From Antennarius striatus (lineage: Eukaryota > Chordata > Actinopteri > Lophiiformes > Antennariidae), in contig NC_090796.1 in assembly GCF_040054535.1 (NCBI RefSeq), positions 3,330,501 through 3,394,500 on the forward strand: a stretch of DNA of 64,000 nt. The letters run 5' to 3'. Position 1 is the stretch's first letter; each line of letters starts with the position of its first letter. Below the pieces are notes generated by a model that saw nothing but the letters and a program-made list of their open reading frames with translations, ran no database searches and had not been told where the DNA came from. Positions 15,712 to 29,400 of this stretch are shown here, in pieces. A program made the translations under genes and the position numbers.

Positions 15712-17040
15712 AGCTATTGAATCAATTTGAGAGTTTTATGAATTTCTATCAGATACACAAGATGCTCAACCTTAAACTACAAAAACATTTTTCTTTAAGA
15801 TGACATCTCAATGAAAAACAAACATTGAGTTGAGAAAGTATTTTTATATATTAAAAGTTTAGCATATTGCTATATCTATAATGCAGAATCTTCAAACCAA
15901 AGGCCATAATTTGTAGATTTCCATGCATAAATTGAATCTATTGTAAGGAAATTATCAATCATTGGTTAATAGTTAATCCTAAAACACTTTGTGAACGTGT
16001 TAACATACCAAATATGTAATATCAGGAATACAGTCAGATCTGGCTGGACTCTAGAATCAGTAATCACATTAAGTATCATCATTAGTACAATAGTTATTTA
16101 AGAAAAGCAATATTTGACAAAGGGTATTTTTATTCATTCACTTTTGAAAATATGTTAAATGAGACACCAAACTTCAAGTTCAGTAGTTTAAATTTTTTTT
16201 CCCCTGAGCACTCCATCGCTTTGCAAATTGTGCGATAAAAAGTGGAAAGTAAAAGTAAAACATATTTTATTATTTTTATTAGTTTGAGAATGATTGTTCA
16301 GTTTCTACTCACACAAACGCATACACAAACGTACGTGCGCGCGCATGCACGCGCATGCACGCGCATGCACACACACAATCAAGTGCACATGATGAATATT
16401 CACCAGTTCAGATTGTCACACACCCTGTGCAACTATTTATTTTGTATTAAACTCTAATCATCATTAGAAATTAATCTAGTCCTGCAGGTTTTAGTATTAT
16501 ATTCTGAATGTTTAGATTTCAATTTAAATCCAAATTATTTTTTAGCTATATAACATAGTTTCACCTTAACTTTGTTGTCATCCATTTTTGCTGTTTACAA
16601 AATACATGTATGAATTGATGAGTAAATAATAAAGACTGAGTAAATAATAAAGAATCCACTACAGTATTTGTGGGAGTGTGAGAACTAACACACTTGTCAC
16701 AGACGGTGTATACTTCTGTTCTGCAGCATTGTTGGGCGGGAGGGGAGGGGGGGTCAGGTGGTTGCTGGGGTGGATGTTTTAAACTGGGAGAAGGAGTTCC
16801 ATACTGGACTTACTTGCCACTAAAATGTCAGTTAACCAAGACCTGTTCGGGGACTAAACGGTTCACCAGTAAAGCCTGACTGACAGTTAAAAGCACAATG
16901 ATTTTTTGTTTTCCTTACTGTTGTATATTTAATGTAGTAATATTGATGGCATGAGGAAGTCATAAAATGCTCTTCCTGGTGACAAAAACCTGTTTGACCG
17001 CATAATTGTTCATCCTTTCTTACTGACAGTGTCAGTCCTT
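15712..17040. other. Intergenic spacer between pepsinogen and plcxd1
   Basis: AT-rich, no gene recognised. It contains an alternating purine-pyrimidine tract at 16313-16376 built on GCATGCACGC units. A short G-rich stretch (16738-16790) lies upstream of plcxd1. Confidence 0.5.
16313..16376. repeat. Alternating purine-pyrimidine tract (GCATGCACGC repeats)
   Basis: About 60 bp of almost strict purine-pyrimidine alternation with three GCATGCACGC-type units flanked by CA-rich sequence, a type of sequence able to adopt Z-DNA. Confidence 0.6.
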
Positions 17041-17229
17041 TGAGCACTTGTGAACGGCCAACTCTGGTAATCAGCAGGTAAGTGGGCAGGATAAACTGTA
17101 TTAATCTAAGCTTTTCACATTCATCTATGATTTTTTTAATTAAACATATGTTCAGTAGCTACTGTGTTGGTATGACTTTGAGCTTTGACTTTATTGAGCT
17201 TGACTTTGTTGTTTATTGTACAATTTGAG

Positions 17230-19874
17230 ATGACAATGTTTGCAGGGAAAGGCAGAAGGAAAAGAGAAGCCACAGGATACAAAGAATGGATGTCTCAATT
17301 ACCCTCCGAGCTTCACAGCATTCCTCTTTTTCATCTGAGCATACCAGGTATGAAGCTGAAGTCATATAGTAGCTTCTTACAATGAAACTGCATCGATTCA
17401 ATAAGCAGCACCTTGAGTGTTTGTTTCTCATCTATTTACGTCCAATATTCAGTGCATTTATTTAGCCTGTAAATAAATGTTGTTGAGTTATAAATCACAG
17501 TTAGTCATTCTTCGGAGGCACAGCTCTTCTTTGAGCTGCATGCTAACAATTTTGTCGCACTCAGAATTTGTTGGTTGAGTAGAAGGTTCCTGCTAAGTCA
17601 TCCAGAAATGAATGGGTGTCTGTGTGTTTTTTTATGGAGAGAAACAGTTTCTGTTTATTTTCACAATGTTCTTTTTTTTCTAGGATTAGGTGAAATAATT
17701 ATTTGAACTATTTGGCTCTATTGCTCCCATTCATTGACATCTCCTTAGCAACCCGTTTGGAGTGACTTTCAGCCAATTTTGGTACAATGAATTTAATAGG
17801 GTGTGCACAGGGTGCATGTAGAAGGGCTGTGGTGTGTCATAACAATAGCTTACCAATAAAAGATTTATCATCTTACTGATTTTGAAATGCTAACATGCTA
17901 AGTAGCCATAAGCACAAAATACTCTAAGGTGGATAGGATTATCTTTACATTTGTTTTAGCCATTGACCAGAGCTGGAAAATCTGTGTTTTGACCTGATCA
18001 ACATGTCATCAAAAGTTCAAATGATCATTGACTTAAAAAAACTGGATTTAGTCATAAAGACAAGTAGTGTAATTTGACATGATGTGGTTAGAGAAAAGTC
18101 AGACACCAACCACGGTTACCAGTATAATTCTCCAGACACCACAGATGTGTGGGTGACCTTTTGTGCCTCGTTGGAAGACATTTGATTTTAGATGTCAAAA
18201 AACTATCACCTACAACAGAAGTTTTTTTTAAGTGTTGGGCTGTGGCCCATGAACTCTGGTGGTGCAAACGGGTCCCAGAAGACATTTAGAATGTTAAAAA
18301 TTAAATAGCATATCAAATATGTATTATTATGAGGTTAATTGCACATTGATAAATGGACAGATAGCTAAAATGGCTTTGACTTGTTAATGTGTGTCTGTTT
18401 GGTCGACCCTAGGCAGCCATGACTCCATGAGTTACGACTTGGACATCAACTCATCGATACTAGAGCCTGATAGACTAAAGAAATTCAGCAGGATCTACTG
18501 TGCACGTAAAATTGTGCTCAAATGGGCAATCACACAGGTAAGTGGTGTTTAGAACCTCATTGACTATAGAATGTACTTAAACACAAGTAAGATGGGGAAG
18601 GGGGTGTTTGATTGACGGTCTACTGGCCTGTGGTGCAGGAGGAGAACATCACCAAGCAGCTGGATTCGGGGGTACGCTACTTTGATCTGAGGATTGCTCG
18701 CAAACCAAATGACACAGACCCCACAAGGCTTTACTTTCATCACGGGCTGTACACTAGGACGGACGTGAAGGTGAAGATGGGATTGTCACATATAAAGCAA
18801 TGCTTCTTTTCATTAACTATTGGTAAAAAATTATGGAGCTCAGATCATGCACATTTACAACATGTCAAATCAAATGGGAGAAATTAATTGGTCTACATTT
18901 GACCATACCTTAAATTCTTATTATGTGCACACATGATCACTCAGAGACAGAGGTAAACTTATCCTTATTTAACATGGACAACTCAGAACAACTGTTACTG
19001 TGATCAGACTGTTCTCAGCACCATCAATGACTGGGCAGAGGGGCATCCCAAAGAGATCCTCATCCTGGCTTTGTCACACTTCAAAGGGTTTGATAAAAAA
19101 AATGAACTGCAGCTCCACACCCATCTAATGTCCTCCATCAAGTCATTGTTTGGATCCAAACTTGTCCCTAGAAAAGTAAGTAAATGTGTGACGACTTTTG
19201 ATCAAGTACAGTGTACAATAAGAATTGCATGCATTAACCTGTAACATGTTTTATTGCATGTAGGGCACCCCGACGTTGAAGTATTGCTGGGAAAAAAAGA
19301 AAAACGTCATAGTTTCATATGATTATCGGTTCAATCATTATCCTGAGCTGTGGGGGAAAATAAAGTATTACTATGGCAACACTATGAACCCAATAAATGT
19401 GGAAACAAAACTTTGTCAGGAATTGGAAAAAACACCAAAGCCTTTTAAAGGTGAGTTCCTCTGTTCCTAAACAGTTGATTGGTTGACGTTTGATTTCTAT
19501 TTTGGTTAATTTATTGTCATATTTAGTGATGAAACAAGAACATGTGTGATCTACTCCATGATAATTCTAGAGCAGACATTCTAAATATGTTTTATCCAGT
19601 GAAATAATGATCTTTACTTTATCTCTAACAATCTGCAGGTTTCTTTGTTTGTGGCTTGAACTTGACTCTACCAGAAAACATTGGAATACTTAAATACATC
19701 CTTCGTCTTTGTGACAATTTTCCCAATGTCATACACAGAAGTCTCCCACGACTGCTGCAGTGGATGAAAGAGCAAGCTAGCAAAACACCAATGAACATTA
19801 TCGCATCAGACATGGCGACTCGTGACCAGTTTGTCGCAACTGTCGTCCAGCTAAATATAACAAAGCAAGCATAA
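17230..19874 (+). CDS. plcxd1: PI-PLC X-domain-containing protein 1-like
   Basis: Six coding exons: 17230-17347, 18413-18537, 18639-18770, 19008-19175, 19264-19450, 19639-19874 (TAA); about 321 aa, the size of human PLCXD1. The whole protein is one phosphatidylinositol-specific phospholipase C X domain, without the PH, EF-hand, Y or C2 domains of large PLCs. Markers: EWMSQLP and LHSIPLFHLSIPG near the N-terminus, catalytic-type His42 in GSHDSMSY, GVRYFDLRIA, second His116 in FHHGLYT, HPKEILILAL, NVIVSYDYR and a C-terminal MNIIASD segment. PLCXD proteins are cytosolic, and their physiological substrates are poorly known. The start could also be the next ATG at 17236. A donor at 17077/17078 (CAGCAG|GTAAGT) and an acceptor near 17154 suggest a non-coding first exon. 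plcxd2 or plcxd3 are less likely by motif match. Confidence 0.85.
17348..18412 (+). other. plcxd1 first coding intron
   Basis: A 1.07-kb intron splitting the SIPG/SHDS motif after the first base of the Gly codon. I recognise nothing in it beyond AT-rich sequence. Confidence 0.5.
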
Positions 19875-20643
19875 AAGCACCATCTGATGGAAACACGGTT
19901 CAGACTCCCTTTTTTAATAAACAGTCATTTGCTGATTAGTTTTTCCCTTTCCAAAAAAAAAATCCACTTTGCAAAATTTGAAAGTGGTAGGTGTCCTTCT
20001 TTTCAATCACCGTGTCAGGTGTCCCCAGGAATTGTACCTTTAAAGTTTCCTTCACACTGTCCAGAAATGTTTTCACCAAAAAATACATGTGATCGCACAA
20101 TCTCCAGCAATGGTTCCAATATTCAGACTATTTCATGTTTTATTTGAGGTGAAGAAAAATTATGAATGAGATTTTAGCATGTCTTCTGCACATGGAGTTC
20201 CAATCACTTTGATGGTCGAATCAATGATTGTGTTCCCTGTTTTGATTAAGCATATAACAGATGTATTTCATTGCATTTTATAAATAATTGTAGTTTAGCT
20301 TGAGTGGGTTTGCTTATGACAGAACCATAATCATTTCACTAGCTTCTGCTGCTTGATCTTTTTTTTTTAATCTTCTCGTCATTTTTAAGTCACATTATTA
20401 TTATTTGTTAATATCAGCACGAATCTCTGTTTTCCATGTTTGTTTTTAAGATTTTTTAAAAGCTTCTAATAAACCAATCGTGATGTATTACTGCAAACTC
20501 TCTTTTCTGTCCCGCTGGTGCGCCATCATGTGTTGATTTCTGGTATTACAGTAAAATGTTCACGTCATGACAGTTTTTGGCTGGCCAACCAGGTGGCTAA
20601 TGTTAGCACGCTGCAATAAGTCAGTGACACTTCCCAGATTAGG
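19875..20643 (+). other. plcxd1 3' UTR and spata20 promoter region
   Basis: Holds the plcxd1 3' UTR, with AATAAA at 20468-20473 as the best poly(A) signal. Only 170 bp then separate this signal from the spata20 ATG. That gap has no TATA box and includes TTGGCTGGCCAACC and a CACGTCATGAC motif, so the spata20 promoter is probably TATA-less. Confidence 0.5.
20468..20473 (+). promoter_or_regulatory. Poly(A) signal of plcxd1
   Basis: AATAAA, 594 bp after the stop codon; an earlier AATAAA at about 19916 is an alternative. Confidence 0.5.
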
Positions 20644-23600
20644 ATGCTAAGACTTGCATTGCGTCAGTCCACGTCTAGATACAACCGCCTGGAGCCTACA
20701 ACCCGACTACCTGCAGCGTTTTTCAGACCGGACAGTCCACATCAGAACTTCAGGGATCAAAGGAGGCGCTTTAGACGAATTCTCCACCCACCGAGCGTCA
20801 AATCAACGCTCGTACAACGTCCACACCAGGCCCACGACCTCAGGTAACGTCAACACGGCTGGCAGGTTGCAGCTGCTAAAGCTAAAGCTAGCCGTGTACT
20901 GCAGTGACAAGTTTCAGTTAACAGGCTAAGCTAACTCTCGCTGCACGCTAAGCGCTGGAATGAGTCCTCGCCAGTAGCTCATGTCCCATGAATTCAGAGG
21001 TTAGGCGAAACTCAATGAAAGAATACCACTAAATAAACATCTATCCGATATAAACTATTACTAATTCACATGCTGTGAGATAAAAGACATCAGTAAAGTT
21101 TTAATTACCCATGTTTCAATTCGGCTTGGGTTTAAAGCCGGCATGTAAAGAGAAAGTCTGATTTTAAAAAAGATCCCCGGTTTGCTAACTCACTGTTTGG
21201 TAACCACCGGATGCGGATGTGATAAATCTTATCAGTAAACAAAAAGTCACGTGTCCCTGCAGTTAGCTGTTGTGGCCGAATTTCACTGTTTGGTCTAAAA
21301 TGTTGTAAACTGTTGTTGTTTTTGTTTTTCTAGAGGCATGGAAATTGTATCGTAAGTAAATCATGAAATCAATGAATATTCAAGTAGAATCCGGCATGGC
21401 GGACCAATGGCTGACAGCCTACGGCGCGCCGCGTCAGCTCCGTCAGCTGCGTCTTTATGATTTATACATAGTTTCAGCGTGACGTAACGTTCAAGGGGCG
21501 TTTGACCCGCCGCCATGCTTGAGGTAATTCCATGAATCACAGATGAACACGCACAAGAAAGGCAGAAGGCGATTCCACGGCGATCATTGTTGTTGTTAGC
21601 CGTGGCAAATGAAAACTATTCGTGTTCCTGTCAATTTACGGACAATACGTCATTTATATTCACCCTCAGTGAATACTTATCAAGGAGGTAAAACAAGAGA
21701 GCTCACCTCGAATCATGTCAGTGGATTACGTTTCACGTTGCACAAACGTTCTCATATTTGCTTACATAATTTTTTTCATAACAGTTTTATATTTATTTTG
21801 ATTAATGATTAACGAATGAAATTTCACGTATTTTATCTGAACGGAATGCAAACACAGAGTCATCTGTCAGGAATCACATTGTTTTAAAACGGATGTGAAA
21901 TTTATATTCTGGGGGAATGTGAGGGCGTTTTATTTTTTGAGAATGAAAGCACCAAGTCTAAACATTTTTACAGTGACCTTTCTTTAAAAAAAACAAAAAC
22001 AGATGCTCAAATTCTGTTAATGACAACATTCCAGTAAATTATTCCAGTAAAAACATGGAAAACCAAAATAATTGGAAACAAAATAATTCAACCCCCACAC
22101 GTTGTTTAACCATCTGCAAGAACCAAAGCACACATGAACACTTTAGGTTATGCAATTCACATTTTTTCCCCTCATTCAACAAAAAAAGTTGCTTTCCTGA
22201 ACTTTATCAAAGCTTATTACCTGCTGAATAAAATCCATCATTAGCCACACCTTTGCAAATCACATGCAGTTAAAACACTGTGCCAACCTTCATTGACATT
22301 TCAGTAGAGTCCAAACATAAGGGCTTCATGATGTTCACCACTGCTGTCTGAAAAGAAAAGTACAAGCAATGATAAGTCAGATCTAGCAGCTCAAAATCAT
22401 CTAGATAAGATGTAAATGATTTGGAATTGCGTTCATTCCATCAATTAAATATTTCTTTATTATTCTATGATTGCATCTGAGTCACTTGACTTAAATCCAA
22501 TTAAAATTCCCTGGTGGGAGTTGACAAAGCAGGTCGCAGTGCATAAACCACAGAATATTCCAGTCCTGGAAGCTTTTGTCCCTGTAGAATGGGCCTCAGG
22601 GAATATGACAGAAGCTAGTGTCTGGACATGCATCATGTTAAAGCAGGTCATAGCGACGGAATTGTCCACAAAATACGAGAAAAACCTGTCATTAAGCAAT
22701 TGAATCATTTAGAGACTGCAGTGGTCAGAAGTGAAGCATTTTGTGTTGTTGAAAACACTTTTAATGACCATTGTATTGTTTTATAGAACTTGGTTTTTGT
22801 GTGCAAACAGGCTGCCAATAAAACTAATATATGAACAATGGGGGCTGAAAATGTTTTCATTCAAAACAAAATAAACTGGCCATTGTTACCACTGTGTTTT
22901 AGCTTGTTGCAAGACGCGATGTACTGTATTTATATGAAAGCCTTGGTCTGTGAGATGATGGTGTTAGTTGTCCTTTTGGTATCACAACCTTTTTCAGCAT
23001 CTGATTGGTTGCACAGCAACAGTATTTCTACAATTAACTGATGTGTTCAATAGTAATGAAGCTTAACACAGGGAATCAATACTCCATTAGTAAAATGAAT
23101 GAATGAGGAAAGACACACAAAATTAACACAAGAACAATCCATGTATGGTTTTAAAGGACCAAGAAAACGAAAAATGACTTTTGAAGACTTCTTAATTTTA
23201 AAATGTTTCCAGCAATCAGTGACTAAAATTATAAATATATTTGTTTGCCTAGTCCATCTGCCTTTATGAGCATGGCATCGGGGGGTGACGGACCTTCAGC
23301 CCCCCCTCATAGACACACCAACAGATTAGCCAATGAGAGATCTCCCTACCTTCTACAACATGCACATAACCCTGTTGACTGGTGAGTGTTTTTACCCTAC
23401 AGAATTCTGAAAGCTCATAGAACGTCACGTGCAAACTAGTGTAATGTTATGTTAATTTAATATTGCTTTCAGGTATCCATGGGGACAACAGGCTTTTGAC
23501 AAAGCAAAGAAAGAAGACAAACCAATCTTTTTATCAGGTGTGAAGTTTCCCCTTCACCTGGTGGTAACAGGGATTTCATTGAGGCATTCTCATTTGCTTG

Positions 23601-26043
23601 GACTGAAACATTTTGTTTTTCTCTGACTCTCAGTGGGATACTCAACGTGTCATTGGTGCCACGTCATGGAGAGAGAGTCTTTTGAAGATGACGAAATTGG
23701 GAAAATCTTAAGTGAGAACTTTGTCTGCATTAAGCTGGACAGAGAAGAGAGACCTGACGTGGATAAGGTCTACATGACCTTTGTACAGGTGGGTGTTCTC
23801 TTTATTATTTTTAGACCCTTCACACCAGCCTCTGATAGTTTTTCTCCTATGCTAATTTGCCTTCATGAATAAATATTGGTAACAGGCAACAAGCGGAGGT
23901 GGAGGTTGGCCTATGAGTGTGTGGTTGACCCCTGACCTTCGACCATTCATTGGAGGAACGTACTTCCCTCCCAGAGACCAAGGAAGAAGACCTGGGTTCA
24001 AAACAGTTCTCACCAGAATCATGGATCAGGTATCAGTCATCAGTTTTAGCTCGAACAGGATTTCATTTGTTCTAATCTTTTATCCATTACTACTCTCATG
24101 CTGTAGATTAGCATTTGTAGGCTGGAAACTTCATATGTGACGTTTGCTAAAGCTTGAATGTGAAGTTCACCATCTGTCTGAGGCCTCCAAATCAATTTTT
24201 TTTAATGAAAACGGCAAATATAATATACATGAAAGAGCGCAACTATTTCATATGCATTTAAAGTTTGCCAAAGCTGGAATGGGTAGTTTGGTAAATGTGT
24301 TCCAAAGACAACCACCTTTCAAACTCACATTGAAACACATAAAAAATTAAATTATGTAAACGGACACTACTACTTACTATTTTTAAAATGTCTACTTTTT
24401 TAGCTAAAGCTACAGTGAAGTATTTACTAGATATTGTATTGGCAAAAATGATTTGTGCTTATTGATCAGCTGCAGATACCAGTAACTCCCATCTTCCTGT
24501 AATTTCACAGTTGGAGGGTAGAAAAAGAAAACGAAACAAAAATCAACCGTTTTCTTTACAAATTCCAGCATCGTTAACCAGTAGAAATCAGTTTAAATTA
24601 GTACAAAAAAACAATTGCAAGAATTGAATTGAGGTCAAGTGTTCAATCTGAGTAACTGGTTTACAGTTTCCTGACTAAAATTGGCTGCTCCATGTTTTTT
24701 TCATTTTTTACATCACTTCAGCTTAGAGTCAAAGAAGTTGATTATATACTGTATATTCATGCAGATCATCAAAAGTGTCCAGGGATTTCTTAACAAATAA
24801 TAACCTATTGGTGTCAATTAAGATAAACCAAGCGTATTTATTTTATCTATATGCTTCAGTGTGGCTCCGGTTCAAATAATTGCTTGGTCTAGAAGCTGAT
24901 TTCCATTTGCTAAAGTTTTGATAACTTTGGTGCAGGCAGTGTTTTATTTGAGCAATTTGTCATCCCTACACGAGACAATCATAATTTATGTGATCTGCAG
25001 TGGCAAAATAATCGTCTTGCTTTGGAGTCCAGCGGAGAGCGGATCATGGACGCTCTGAAGAAAGGCACTGCTGTCTCTGCCAACCCTGGATCGAGCCCCC
25101 CACGAGCCTCAGACGTCACTAATCGCTGTTTGCAGCAGTTGATCAGTTCCTATGAGGAAGAGTATGGTGGCTTTAGAGACGCTCCCAAGTTCCCCACACC
25201 AGGTGAATTTCTTAGGCTCTACAGTGGACATGTGACTGAGTGTTCTTTATCTTAGTCCCTCTATTGATCCTTCCCTCCCCACACAGTGAACCTGATGTTC
25301 CTCATGACCTACTGGTGTGTGAACCGCTCCACCTCAGATGGAGCTGAGGCTCTTCAGATGGCCCTGCACACACTCCGTATGATGGCGCTGGGAGGCATCC
25401 ACGACCACGTGGCCCAGGTTCATACAGGACTGAGTTCAAAGCATATTCATTGTTTGCTACCGTAAAGTTCCTGGAGGCTATGTTAAAGTTTTCTGACATC
25501 AAATCAAAAACATTTTAATCAATTAAAAAAGATTGTAGACATCAGAAACGGTAAGAAGAGTAAATATTGAGTCCAGAAACGTTCACATAGACATACGTTG
25601 TCTGTACTTATTGTACAAGTTGTACGTGACAGGAGAAATCCTTCTGTGACAAGTGTGGTGTTTATTATTGGTTAATAAAATGTCTGTCTCTCTGTCTCCA
25701 TGTCTGTCTTCATGTCTGTTTCCATGTCTGTCTTCACATCTCTCCTTTGCAGGGTTTCCATCGTTACTCCACAGATTCCTCCTGGCATGTTCCTCACTTT
25801 GAGAAGATGTTGTACGACCAGGCTCAGCTGGCAGTAGCGTACATAACTGCGTCTCAGGTGTGTGGATGTGTGTGCTGTGTGCGTGTCTTTTCTTGTGTAC
25901 AGTTCAGGGGATCTCTCGATCATGCTGACGCCTCCTATTGAAGTAATTTATTGCCACGTTATCCATTCAGTGGAAATCATGGACGTGAGACTTGGCAAAC
26001 ATTTGTTTTGCTCCACAGTAAATCACTCCTGATGAGTGTAGTA

Positions 26044-26134
<91 letters not shown>

Positions 26135-26407
26135 AATGCACATGTGCATACACATGCACACACACTCAAACATATTGCAGCTGGTAAATTTGTACGGAGT
26201 ATTTTTTACAGGTTTTACCAGGAGTCACTGAAAATGTGCTTTTTTTTTTTTGTAAAGACGATCAATCCAAATTGATCGCCTCCCCTCCACTGGACAGCGT
26301 TGAATTAAGATGCAGCAATTAGTAACTTCAGTGATTTTGTGATTGAGACAGGAAGAAAATTAGGAAATGCAAAATGTGAGCAGAATAAAATCCTGACACG
26401 CCATCCA

Positions 26408-26465
<58 letters not shown>

Positions 26466-29400
26466 TTGATGATGATGTAGCGTCTACCTTGTGATTTGCA
26501 TGAAATTACCTGCATACGAATTACATGCTGATATCCTTAACCACAATGTGTTTGTTTGGCCTTTTCTTTTTGTCCAGGTATCAGGTGAGGAGCTCTTTTC
26601 AGATGTGGCTAAGGACATTCTGCTCTACGTCTCCAGAGACTTGAGTGATGAGGTGAATTGTCTACAGCCAACTTAAGACAACTTAAGACTTTAGTTGATT
26701 TTTTTGTGTTAGTTTACTGGTTTTGTGGGAGCTAGATGTCCTCATTGCAGTATCAAGGTGTAATTTTATAAAGTAAGTAAGATATTGTTATTTATATTAA
26801 ATAAGGGTTTTGGTTTTCAGTGCAACACTATAAAATATTTAAGAATAGAGCAGTGTAAATAATTTGTATGGTGATGGCAAATATCTAAGCACAAACACTT
26901 GCTGTAAATTCCAAGTCATAGTATGTGGAGGTGTGTGTGTTCACATTTGCGATCATACATCCTTGAGGGCAAGGGATGGGACCCCGTTGACAAATAGGCT
27001 CTTGAACCCTTGCTCCCCTCTGAGGGTCAACCCGTTTTTCCTTTTGATTAATGAGTCGACAGCAGCGACCAAAGCACACAATGAAAGCAAAAGTTGTCAT
27101 AATCATTAAATTCCCCAAGATTTATTGCTTAATTATGTACTAATGAATAAATTCTGCAAGGATAATTTACAACGGCCTGTCTAATTTGTATTTTTATTGG
27201 TACAGTTACTGATCTTGTGCCTTCGGCGGACTCTTCAAGTTATCTTCATGAACTATAAAAATTCTGTTTATACAGATCCTGACTGGATTTCAATATCATC
27301 TATAATCAAATCTTATAAGGTTGCTCATCGGTTGCATACAAATTGATGTGAATTAAACATAGAACCTGGTGGGATGTTTCCACTGATACTGTCACAGTCA
27401 ATGCTGGCATTGTTGTAAATCCCTTTTCTATTTTCCATATACATGATAAGTCTGTCACTTATTTCACATCTTCTTCTCTTCGTTGATGTCTCCTCATTCT
27501 GGTGTGGTGGGTGAACCAGTCGGGGGGTTTCTACAGTGCAGAGGATGCAGACTCTGTCCCGGCATCTGGGGGACCAGAAAAGCGTGAAGGGGCCTTCTGC
27601 GTGTGGACGGCCTCAGAGGTCAGGGAGCTGCTGCCAGACGTGGTGGAGGGAGCCACCGGCTCTGCCACGCAGGCGGACGTCTTCATGCACCACTACGGGG
27701 TAAAGGTGCAGGGCAATGTCGCTCCAGAACAGGTACATTCTTACCCTGTGCAACCTTTCTGGTCTTGATGGGATGAAAAGGTTGCTGTATAGATGGAGGG
27801 AAGAATTATGGTTGTAAAAATGCTTTTTAAAAATTCAGAGAAACTCAACACTGTCATGAAGCTTGTGTGGATGATTATTCAAACTGTAATGGATATAATC
27901 GTGTAGATAAAACCGTAAAACAGACTCTTCAATCACTTTTTAATTTGATACTGAAAATAATTGGAGGTATTAAACCCAGTCCATTAAGGCTTTAAACATG
28001 ACATCTGTTGCAGCCAGTATGAGTTCATTTCTGTGAACACCCTCTTGTCCACGGTACTGTTTGCTGCCAGGACCCCCACGGGGAGCTGCAGGGCCAGAAT
28101 GTGCTGATTGTGCGTTACTCGGCAGAGTTAACGGCTGCTCACTTTGGAATCAGTGTTGAGAAAGTCGACGAGCTGTTGGCCTCTGCCAGAGCCAGACTGG
28201 CAGAAGTGAGGAAGCATCGACCACGACCTCACCTGGACTCCAAAATGCTGGCTTCCTGGAACGGTGACGTATACGGAAGTCATAGAACTGTTATCCTACT
28301 GTCATCTTATGTATTCAGGCTGTTTAATGGTATGGGTACTTAGGTGGTAGGTGCTGGAGACATCCTTAACTCAGTTTTTTTTTTTTTTGACTGATATTCA
28401 CTGGTGATAAACTTGTAGTTGAGTTTTTTTGTTTAGCTAGTTGCAATTTGGTAATAATCCCCATTCCTGAGTAATAGAAATGTGTACATTTTTAATCTAT
28501 AAATGTAGGCCCCAGGTTTAATATAAATAATTTTTATGTACTGTATCTTATAACTTAATAAAAGTTAACCCGCGTTTCTTCCTGTCTCCTGCCCCCACCA
28601 AAGGAGATTAGTTAGGAGCATAATGTAGTCTGGAGGCTGTTGGTCAGGTTTCTGCCTGTGCAAAGATTTATGTGGACTTCATCATCATTACAATACACAA
28701 TGTGTGGAGATTACTATAGAGACACTACTTGTCACTTCCTATTAACGTGATGCCAATTTGATCAACCCCCGACTGTCACGTTGGTTGTTTCAGATGTGGT
28801 TCATTATAAGAACAAAGAGCCCACCACACATACACAAACAGACTCACGCAACCACAACGGTTGTTCCTAGGATTGATGTCTCAAGGCAGAGTTTGTTAGT
28901 GAGGTAATGAGCCTCTGAGATCCCAATAACTTTCCATTTAGACACAAGGCTCTCTTTCTCCTCTCTAATGAAGAAACCTTGCCATTAATCACCTCTCTTT
29001 CTTGCCAACACTTTGAAGATGAAGCTGTGTGCTCCGCAGACTTTGATTCTCCACTTGAAAGAGAGATGGAGGAAAAAAATGAGGACGAAATGAAAATAGA
29101 GAGGAAAGGGCAAAGGAATGAGTGGAGAAAAAAAAGGCTTCAAAGAGTGTGAAAGTCACTAAGCTGGAACTGCTGTGTGGCTACCTCAGAGAGGTATGAG
29201 TCTTTTAGATGAGTGACAGTAATTTCACATCTTATCATCCTACTCCCGGCAGGTCTGATGCTCTCAGCCTATGCCCGCGTTGGAGCTGCACTGGGGGACA
29301 AGTTCCTGCTGGAGAGGGCGGTGCAGGCTGGTAACTTTTTAAAGAAGCACCTGTGGGATGCTGAGCAGAAGACCATCCTCCGATCCTGTTACCGAGGAGA

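Larger units (their letters stand above)
20844..23252 (+). other. spata20 intron 1
   Basis: A 2.4-kb intron with a CpG-dense segment (21391-21518) and a Tc1-type transposase remnant (22440-22715). The rest is AT-rich with nothing recognised. Confidence 0.5.
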
